Below are positions 5,968 to 11,418 of a stretch of DNA of 11,418 nucleotides, in pieces. Below the pieces are notes generated by a model, which was not told the DNA's origin, did not search any database, and saw only the letters and a program-made list of their open reading frames with translations. Numbering within the stretch: position 1 is the first letter of the stretch; every line of letters begins with the position of its first letter. Source of the DNA: an uncultured Gammaproteobacteria bacterium. GTDB taxonomy: Bacteria > Pseudomonadota > Gammaproteobacteria > Pseudomonadales > DT-91. The stretch spans positions 1 to 11,418 of the forward strand of contig CAKMZU010000082.1 in the NCBI GenBank assembly GCA_929200485.1. Reading direction: 5' to 3'. Both the position numbers and the translations under genes were made by a program.

Positions 5968-6813
5968 TTATTTTTTCAACTGGCATTTTGCATAAACTTC
6001 TTTAGTGAACGAATCATTAAGAACATCCGCTTTAAAGTCAGGATTGTCCTGGTTACTCTCAATAAATCGACACAAAGAATCAAAAGTTAAACCTGAGTCA
6101 AAAGGAATTGCATTAAGTATTTGAATATAATTTGCTGATATAAGCTGTTTATTGGAGAAAAGCTTGTTTTTAACCGAGATAAGATTCTGCTGGCGATCGT
6201 CGAAAAACACTAAATGTTTAAACGTTTTAGGTTTAAGCAAATCAAGTAATTTTAAGGCAGCGTCACCTTTTTCCATTTGTGGGCCAATCGTGTAAAGACC
6301 GTGTTTAATGCCAATATCAAGGCAGGTGATATTACTGAACCTAATCTTAAATTTTGCTAATTGATCAATGGTGTTTTCCAGAAGCGCTCTTTGTCTTGCG
6401 GTAAAACCTATGACTGTTGCTCCGCGTTTTTTTAGTATGTCTATGAGCTCCGGGAGTATTGGATCGGTCAAGTTAACAGGTAAATATTTATATATACTGT
6501 TAAAAAGTGCTTTTATGTATCGGTCAGCGGCTTCATTGGTTAATTTATGCGTATTGATTACGCCGGCTTTCATAAAGTCATAAAACGAAGAGGAGCCGAT
6601 GAAGGTAACATTTTCTTTGGTTATTAACGTGTCATCAATATCAAATAAAATCAAAGTGTTTGATAGGTCTTTGCTCTTACTTATTTCTTTAAAGATGTAA
6701 TAACCAATATCTTTATTCAAGGTTGCATTTTCGCGAATGCTTTGAGCGGTAAAAGAAGGTTTCGGCAATATTATAACAAGTAATGCTGATAGTAAGGCGC
6801 AGTAAAACTTCAT
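5968..6813 (-). CDS. Exported HAD-superfamily (DUF2608-like) phosphatase-type protein 1
   Basis: A 281-residue protein with a signal peptide (residues 1-23, likely cleavage after FTA). All four HAD motifs are present: DIDDT with nucleophile Asp58 and acid/base Asp60; the motif II threonine at 138 in GFTAR; Lys182 in EKGDA; and Asp205-Asp206 in FFDDRQQN. The domain should therefore be catalytically competent, probably as a periplasmic or secreted phosphatase; the substrate is unknown. It resembles the DUF2608 group I associate with Legionella and Coxiella relatives. A paralog lies at 7609-8469 with the same motif spacing. ATG start, preceded by AAGGGA about eight bases upstream. It sits between the divergent genes prlC and yrdA and is bracketed by a 12-bp inverted repeat, which suggests it was inserted there. 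Confidence 0.82.
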   Translation of the reverse strand: MKFYCALLSALLVIILPKPSFTAQSIRENATLNKDIGYYIFKEISKSKDLSNTLILFDIDDTLITKENVTFIGSSSFYDFMKAGVINTHKLTNEAADRYIKALFNSIYKYLPVNLTDPILPELIDILKKRGATVIGFTARQRALLENTIDQLAKFKIRFSNITCLDIGIKHGLYTIGPQMEKGDAALKLLDLLKPKTFKHLVFFDDRQQNLISVKNKLFSNKQLISANYIQILNAIPFDSGLTFDSLCRFIESNQDNPDFKADVLNDSFTKEVYAKCQLKK

Positions 6814-6979
6814 TCTTTTTCCCTTTGAGATAGACCCTTTAATCGTGTAGAAACTTAGTCTTTATATCATGGAATTAGTTTCTTTATTAAAGGCGCTCGT
6901 ATGCAGATAGTTTGATTTGTTTTATTTTTTATGGGATTAATTTTTTTAAGTGGCATACAATCTATGAGAAGGTAAAGAG

Positions 6980-6991
6980 GTGTTACCCTTA
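6980..6991 (+). repeat. Inverted repeat, right copy, upstream of yrdA
   Basis: GTGTTACCCTTA, the exact reverse complement of 5918-5929. It is about 85 bases upstream of yrdA in the 262-bp gap between the HAD gene and yrdA. I see no convincing promoter elsewhere in that gap. Confidence 0.55.
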
Positions 6992-7075
6992 AAGAATCTA
7001 TCATTTTGCAGCAGGCTTACCCTATATTTTTACTGCAGTGAGAATATAAGCAATTAATACTAAGTGGCTTAATAT

Positions 7076-7639
7076 ATGAAACATTGTGATCAGTCTTTTT
7101 CTATTCGTGCCTTTGGCGATAAAGTGCCAGAGTTGGGGGAGAGAGTATTTGTCGATCGTTCAGCCGTCATTATTGGGGATGTGACTATTGGCGATGACAG
7201 TTCTATTTGGCCTCAGTGTGCGTTAAGAGGGGATATGCATTTTATTCGCATTGGTGAGAGAACAAGTATTCAGGATGTGACACTTTGTCATGTTACGCAT
7301 GACAGTGATTTTAACCCGGAAGGTTACCCTCTGATTATTGGTGATGACTGCACTATCGCGCATCAAGTGACCCTGCATGGCTGCAAAGTCGGGAACCGTG
7401 TGTTAGTGGGTATGGGGTCAACCCTTATGGATGGTGCTGTGATTGAAGATGATGTTGTTATCGGGGCAGGCTCGTTAGTTCCGCCGGGAAAAACATTGGT
7501 ATCAGGCTTTCTATATCTTGGGTCGCCTGTGAAGCAAATTAGGCCATTAACAGAAAAAGAAATGGCCTTTTTTACCTATTCAGCGAATAACTATCGAAAA
7601 CTAAAAGATCAGTATTTATCAGAAGATGGATCTGAATAA
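7076..7639 (+). CDS. yrdA: Gamma-carbonic-anhydrase family protein (YrdA)
   Basis: A 187-residue left-handed beta-helix protein of hexapeptide repeats, such as IIGDVTIGDD and VVIGAGSLV, very close to E. coli YrdA through to the C-terminal YLGSPVKQIRPL and YSANNY segments. Metal-binding histidines are in place: His72 in CHVTH, and His96 and His101 in AHQVTLHG. Arg51 and Asp53 are in the RGD segment. The family is built like gamma carbonic anhydrases and binds zinc, but carbonic anhydrase activity has not been shown for all members, so the exact reaction is uncertain. The ATG fits the E. coli N-terminus; the ribosome binding site is weak. The 3' end overlaps the convergent HAD gene by 31 bases. 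Confidence 0.95.
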   Translation: MKHCDQSFSIRAFGDKVPELGERVFVDRSAVIIGDVTIGDDSSIWPQCALRGDMHFIRIGERTSIQDVTLCHVTHDSDFNPEGYPLIIGDDCTIAHQVTLHGCKVGNRVLVGMGSTLMDGAVIEDDVVIGAGSLVPPGKTLVSGFLYLGSPVKQIRPLTEKEMAFFTYSANNYRKLKDQYLSEDGSE

Positions 7640-8469
7640 GATTTATTGCAGTCTCGCCAAAAATCCTGTGCAAAAGTATTTTTAGCAAAAAAGGCCTTAA
7701 ATTCACTATCACTTTGGTTTGTTTCAATGAAATCACAAAGTTCTTGATTGGCCTTTTGCAGGTTAAAAGCACTTTCTGGTGGGATGATGACATGCGCATA
7801 AATGGCTTTGTCTATCATCGGGAGCCCTTTAAGCGCCATCTGAACGGATGCTAGATGCTTTGCTTTGTCGTCAAGGAAGATAACTTTCTGAATGTATTTG
7901 TCTTTCAATTCATTCATTAATGCTTTTGCCGCCTCTCCTTTGGATATGGATTGCCCAACAGTAAACAATCCATCTTTTAGAAACAATTTACTGCTTGTGA
8001 CTGGCGAGAATTGGATACCCATTTGGTTGAGTTGATTCAATGTCGTATCCAAAAGAATCGTGCCTCTGGCTGTAAAGCCAATAACCAAAGCGCCCTTTGT
8101 TTTTAATTTTTTTATTGTCTCAGGAATGTTAGGGCCCGTGAGCAACGCAGGCGTTCGTTTATAGACTTCCATTAATAATCTGTCGACGGAGTCGATTGCT
8201 TGCTGCTTGCTGAGATGCTTTTCATTAACCAGCATGTCAATTAAACCGTAGAAGTGTTCAGATGAGCTTAACCAGGTTCCCGGTTTATGGGTAATCAGCG
8301 TGTTATCAACATCGAGTAAAATCAGGGTGTTGGGTAAATCGTTTTGCGTGAAAACCTGTGTTTCGAAAAAATGGCTGATGTTTGCGCGATCTATGGAAAG
8401 GAATGTTTGATCTTCAGCTTGAATTAGAATGCAACTAATTGAAATAAATATTAAAAAAACTCTTATCAT
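7609..8469 (-). CDS. Exported HAD-superfamily (DUF2608-like) phosphatase-type protein 2
   Basis: A 286-residue paralog of the 5968-6813 product. The signal peptide spans about residues 1-18 (cleavage after IQA). HAD motifs: DVDNT (Asp53, Asp55), Thr133 in GFTAR, Lys177 in SKGEA and Asp200-Asp201 in FLDDKAKH. The fourth residue of motif I is Asn rather than Asp, which is tolerated in the superfamily. Shared blocks with the paralog include NTLIL.D.D.TLIT, VIGFTAR and the C-terminal FIE.NQ stretch with a following Cys, so they arose by duplication. The substrate is unknown and the location is probably periplasmic. The ATG has no clear ribosome binding site. Its end overlaps yrdA tail to tail, leaving no room for a terminator between them. 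Confidence 0.82.
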   Translation of the reverse strand: MIRVFLIFISISCILIQAEDQTFLSIDRANISHFFETQVFTQNDLPNTLILLDVDNTLITHKPGTWLSSSEHFYGLIDMLVNEKHLSKQQAIDSVDRLLMEVYKRTPALLTGPNIPETIKKLKTKGALVIGFTARGTILLDTTLNQLNQMGIQFSPVTSSKLFLKDGLFTVGQSISKGEAAKALMNELKDKYIQKVIFLDDKAKHLASVQMALKGLPMIDKAIYAHVIIPPESAFNLQKANQELCDFIETNQSDSEFKAFFAKNTFAQDFWRDCNKSYSDPSSDKY

Positions 8470-8529
8470 ATCTATGGCCGCGTATTGTTAAAAAATTCTT
8501 TCATTAGTCAGATCGTTGGCGATTGAGTT

Positions 8530-8570
8530 CATTCGGGAAGTCCTCTCAGATTAAAAACTTCCGGTGAATG
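8530..8570. repeat. Imperfect inverted repeat upstream of the second HAD gene
   Basis: CATTC-GGAAGT (8530-8541) faces ACTTCC-GAATG (8557-8570) across a 15-base spacer, with small unpaired bases between the two stem parts. It lies in the 168-bp gap between the small orphan gene and the second HAD gene, about 60 bases before the HAD start. No T-run follows on either strand, so it is more like an operator or an RNA fold in the HAD leader than a terminator. Confidence 0.35.
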
Positions 8571-8637
8571 GAGGGATAAAGCAAATCTCAGCAATTAATC
8601 CATTGCAAAATCTGTAGATTGCTATTTCACTAAATAG

Positions 8638-9006
8638 TCATTCACTTATTTTTAGTGGGTGAATTTGGTGTGATGAAGCAGCCAGGTTAATCTCCCATGC
8701 CTTTATTATTTCTGAGAACACAGCAATGTCATCATTTGTTATGTCGTTAATAGCATTATATCTATCTTGACTGACGGACTTTTCTTTAAGTTGATTTAGG
8801 TAAGAATTAAACACAAGGATTTCACCCGTAGCCCAGCCCCTGTTAATTGAGTTGGTATACGGATGAACTACAAGAAGATTTGCTGTCGCTTTAAGAAATA
8901 TTAATTTGGAAATTAAATGATCAATTTCACGTTCTGTTACTCCAGATGATAGGGAGCTAACAATAAATAACACGAAAGATATAAAAGCTATTCTCACTTG
9001 TTTCAA
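8638..9006 (-). CDS. Small exported protein of unknown function
   Basis: A 122-residue orphan I do not recognise. It begins with a plausible signal peptide (Lys2, Arg5, hydrophobic core to about residue 20, serine-rich cleavage zone SSLSSG). The mature part is ~100 residues and looks helical, with a hydrophobic stretch at 30-47 and a second helix-like segment at 88-110; there are no cysteines. The start codon is TTG, with a modest AAGAG about eight bases upstream; the next in-frame alternative is GTG three codons on. It lies in the same direction as aroE (134 bases upstream) and the second HAD gene (168 bases downstream), so it could have its own promoter. The clean frame and signal peptide support a real gene. 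Confidence 0.6.
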   Translation of the reverse strand: MKQVRIAFISFVLFIVSSLSSGVTEREIDHLISKLIFLKATANLLVVHPYTNSINRGWATGEILVFNSYLNQLKEKSVSQDRYNAINDITNDDIAVFSEIIKAWEINLAASSHQIHPLKISE

Positions 9007-9141
9007 CTGAATTTCTCTTAAGAAAGTTTATGAATGATGAACTTGCATTCTATGAATACAACGAATCTTGTAAGTTCAAAATTAATCTGAGATTCTTAAG
9101 CCTGATTTCGTTAAGAGGGTGGAAGAAATGCTGAAAAAAGA

Positions 9142-9960
9142 TTACTGGTTAAGCCCGGCTCTTAATTGAGCGATCACAGGTTTTGCATCAGGCATCACAT
9201 TCCGCCAAAGTCTGAAAGCTTCCGCGCCTTGATTCACTAACATGCCTAAACCATCGGCGAGTTGGCTGATATTATTGCCTTTTGCCCATTGTAAAAACGG
9301 GGTTAAATCTTTTCCGTACATCATGTCATAGCAACAGGTATTTTCGTGTAACAGACTAGCGGGTAGATTCAATGAGTGCCCGGTTAAGCTTGCGGAAGTG
9401 CCGTTGATAATGAGATCAACGCTTTTGTTATCCAAGGTTTCAATGGCTTCTAGTTTGTTGTTATTAAAATACTCTGCAATTGCCAATGCTTTGCTATAGG
9501 TCCGGTTAAATATTTTAATTGAAGTGGGGTTTTCTTTGAGTAAAGGCGCGATAATGCCTTGAACTGCGCCCCCGGCACCTAAAATCAAAATGTTTTTATC
9601 CTTGATTGGCCATTGGTGTATGGTCGCTATATCTTGTACTAACCCGAAGCCATCGGTGTTGTCGGCAAGAATTTGGCCATCCTCTTGGAATATTAGTGTA
9701 TTAGCTGCTTGAGCTTTGGCGGCTCTTTCCGTTTTTTGGTCTGCTATTTCAAAGGCTCTTAGTTTAAACGGCACGGTAATGTTTAATCCTTTACCTCCTC
9801 TGGCTTGAAAATCTTTCACCGCCTGCTCGAATTGTCCCTCTTCAACCAGTTGTTTGGTGTAATGGATGTCTTGTGCCGTTTCTCTTGCAAAGGCAAGATG
9901 CATCTCGGGTGATTTACTGTGCGCAACGGGGTTGCCAAACACAGCGTATTGATCAGTCAT
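9142..9960 (-). CDS. aroE: Shikimate dehydrogenase
   Basis: Reduces 3-dehydroshikimate to shikimate with NADPH in the shikimate pathway, in the cytosol. With the ATG start the protein has 272 residues, like E. coli AroE. Substrate-binding motif NPVAHSKSP (Ser15, Ser17), catalytic Lys66 in TVPFK, Asn87, catalytic Asp103 in NTDG, NADP-binding glycine loop GAGGA (128-132), NRT (152-154) preferring NADP, and GLGMLVNQ with Gln244 are all present. The ATG overlaps the hemF stop as ATGA, typical of translational coupling, and gives the [11 protein letters not shown] start expected for the family. A GTG two codons upstream (9966) is possible but less likely. Last gene of a tsaC-hemF-aroE group. Confidence 0.96.
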   Translation of the reverse strand: MTDQYAVFGNPVAHSKSPEMHLAFARETAQDIHYTKQLVEEGQFEQAVKDFQARGGKGLNITVPFKLRAFEIADQKTERAAKAQAANTLIFQEDGQILADNTDGFGLVQDIATIHQWPIKDKNILILGAGGAVQGIIAPLLKENPTSIKIFNRTYSKALAIAEYFNNNKLEAIETLDNKSVDLIINGTSASLTGHSLNLPASLLHENTCCYDMMYGKDLTPFLQWAKGNNISQLADGLGMLVNQGAEAFRLWRNVMPDAKPVIAQLRAGLNQ

Positions 9961-10854
9961 ATCCACTCTCTTGGGGTTTTTAATACATCTAAAAGTTTTT
10001 GTTCGATAGAGTTTTCAGGAACTTGCCAGTCATAATCCCATTTTACGATCGGAGGCAATGACATAAGAATAGACTCAGTTCGTCCACCGCTTTGCAGTCC
10101 AAACAGCGTACCCCGATCGAAGACCAAGTTGAATTCAACGTAGCGCCCACGTCTGTGGAGTTGGTAATCACGTTGATGGTCATCAAAAGGTATATCGAGT
10201 CGTTTTTTAAGAATAGGCAAGTAAGCTTTGCCAAAACTATCGCCTACTGAACGCATAAATGCAAAACTCGAATCGAAGTTACCGTCATTCCAGTCGTCAA
10301 AAAATAAGCCACCAATGCCTCGCGCTTCGCCTCGGTGCTTTAAATAAAAATATTCATCGCAGGTTTTTTTTAATTCTGCATAGAGATTTTCGCCAAAAGG
10401 ATCGCAGGCCGCTTTAGCTTCGGTATGCCAATGCACGGCGTCTTCCTCATAAAGGTAGTAGGGTGTTAAATCGTAGCCACCACCAAACCAGAAAATAGGC
10501 GCTTCGCCTTCTTTTTCGGCAATAAAAAAGCGAACATTGGCATGGCTTGTGGGGGCATGCGGATTTTTAGGGTGGATGACAACAGAGACGCCCATGGCCT
10601 GAAATGACCGACCAGCCAACTCAGGTCTTGATGCGGACGCCGAGGGAGGAAGATTTTTACCATGAATATGTGAAAAATTAACCCCGCCTTTTTCGATATG
10701 TTGGCCGTTTGCTAGCTCGGCTAATGCCACCACCGCCTTCCTCTCGCTGCCATTTGTCTTTAATAAAGTGAGCTTTACCATCGATTTGTTCAATCGAATC
10801 GCAAAGTTGCTGCTGAAGGTTAAGCAAATAGTCTTTTACGGCAAGCGTATCCAT
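9957..10854 (-). pseudogene. hemF: Oxygen-dependent coproporphyrinogen III oxidase, frameshifted
   Basis: HemF converts coproporphyrinogen III to protoporphyrinogen IX with O2 in heme synthesis. The N-terminal ~47 residues (ATG at 10854, then [11 protein letters not shown]... to WQREEGGGG) are in one frame and the rest ([16 protein letters not shown] onward) in another. The break lies at about 10712-10725. Homologs have six residues between GGGG and the next Asn/Asp-Gly; restoring two bases gives ISRALA there and a total of 299 residues, equal to E. coli HemF. All later key residues are intact: the four metal-site histidines (E. coli 96, 106, 145, 175 equivalents), GGGYDLTP and GRYVEFNLV. The intact downstream frame could start internally (TTG 10793 or ATG 10781) but would lose the first helix and the GGGG loop. 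Either a recent inactivating deletion or a sequence error. Confidence 0.85.
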
Positions 10855-10889
10855 AAGGTTCTCTTAAAATCGTTATTCTTGAAGCCCAA

Positions 10890-11418
10890 TTAATCTCTGA
10901 TGATTTTCCCTGATTGAAAGTCGATAATTCGGCTCGGCTTCGTGTCATGGCCAAGAGAGCCTTCGCAGATAGGAATATTAGGGAAATACTTGGCAACCTG
11001 AGCTTCATCTAGTGCTGTGGGTTCTCCGCAGGGATTGGCAGAAGTGGAAATAATTGGCTGCCCTAATGTATCGCAAAGGGCTTTAATGATTGGGTGTTTA
11101 CTGAATCTTATGGCAGCCACATCATGCGAGCCGGTTACCCAATCAGGCAATGCATCCTTACACAGCGGAACCAGAAAAGTGGTTGAAACAGGTGAATCCA
11201 ACTGGATGAGTTGGTCGTGGGTTAAGTCAACCAGGCACTTAATTTGCGCAAGATTGCTGCATACAATGATTAGGCCTTTTGACATGGGTCTGGATTTTAA
11301 TGCTAAAAGGTTGGATACAGCAGATTCATTAAAAGGGTCACAGCCAAGCCCCCAGACGCCTTCGGTTGGGTAAGCAACAATAAGCCCTGAGCTAATTGCT
11401 TTGGCTGTATCGGCGGTG
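10890..11418 (-). CDS. tsaC: L-threonylcarbamoyladenylate synthase, 5' end outside window
   Basis: Makes threonylcarbamoyl-AMP from threonine, bicarbonate and ATP for the t6A modification of tRNAs. An internal ATG at 11285 is not the start: the frame stays open to the window edge and encodes AYPTEGVWGLGCDP and LLALKSRPMSKG, the conserved front of the YrdC domain. About 175 residues are visible; by comparison with E. coli TsaC (190) roughly 12-15 N-terminal residues are missing. The KxR motif (KSRP) and SxN motif (STSAN) that bind the substrate are present. Single-domain length indicates TsaC rather than the longer Sua5 type. It ends 35 bases before hemF and is probably the first of the three genes here to be transcribed. 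Confidence 0.93.
   Translation of the reverse strand, partial: TADTAKAISSGLIVAYPTEGVWGLGCDPFNESAVSNLLALKSRPMSKGLIIVCSNLAQIKCLVDLTHDQLIQLDSPVSTTFLVPLCKDALPDWVTGSHDVAAIRFSKHPIIKALCDTLGQPIISTSANPCGEPTALDEAQVAKYFPNIPICEGSLGHDTKPSRIIDFQSGKIIRD

Noticed and set aside
7031..7038. ACTGCAGT palindrome upstream of yrdA
   Set aside because: Eight bases is too short to support a site without further copies.
9007..9141. Intrinsic terminator after aroE
   Set aside because: There is a T-run right after the aroE stop, but the only nearby stem (TTAAG/CTTAA) is short and separated from it by nine bases.
10043..10234. Minus-strand frame within hemF
   Set aside because: An out-of-frame reading of the conserved hemF region, which accounts fully for the sequence.
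11017..11373. 118-codon plus-strand frame
   Set aside because: It is antisense to tsaC, whose conserved motifs occupy the whole interval.

Overview
The window looks like a chromosomal segment from a gammaproteobacterium, most likely in or near the Legionellales (Legionella/Coxiella-type). This is inference. It rests on the housekeeping genes (prlC-yheV, yrdA, tsaC-hemF-aroE, all close to gammaproteobacterial versions), on two exported HAD-type proteins resembling the DUF2608 group, and on several AT-rich genes for exported proteins of unknown function, as is common in host-associated members of that order.

Layout. (1) 1-2404: an array of direct repeats. Two 1.1-kb units each consist of an almost invariant ~330-bp leader with an intrinsic terminator, followed by a gene for a signal-peptide protein (344-1135 and 1502-2260). 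A third, 140-bp partial copy of the leader (2265-2404) precedes an unrelated exported cysteine-rich protein (2541-3305). The non-coding leaders are nearly identical while the two genes have diverged, mostly by amino-acid-changing substitutions. (2) 3306-3544: no gene on the plus strand. It holds a ~156-bp palindromic MITE-like element with 29-bp terminal inverted repeats, whose right end supplies the stop codon of yheV. (3) 3540-5808 (minus): prlC-yheV, oligopeptidase A and a small zinc-ribbon protein, probably one operon. (4) 5968-8469: two paralogous exported HAD proteins (both minus) on either side of the gamma-carbonic-anhydrase gene yrdA (plus). The first HAD gene is bracketed by a 12-bp inverted repeat; the second overlaps yrdA tail to tail by 31 bp. 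(5) 8638-9006: a small exported orphan with a TTG start. (6) 9142-11418 (minus): tsaC (cut by the window edge), hemF and aroE, transcribed in that order. hemF carries an apparent 2-base deletion that breaks the reading frame about 47 codons in; restoring it gives 299 residues, the length of E. coli HemF. aroE overlaps the hemF stop by an ATGA junction.

How the genes work together. The right half is ordinary metabolism: shikimate reduction, heme synthesis, tRNA t6A modification, peptide turnover and a hexapeptide-repeat carbonic-anhydrase-like protein. The left part and the HAD/orphan genes form an accessory layer of exported proteins with repeats and signs of recombination. The most unusual structure is the leader-plus-gene array, whose non-coding part is conserved better than its coding part. 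I see no tRNA, rRNA, CRISPR array or intact transposase gene.
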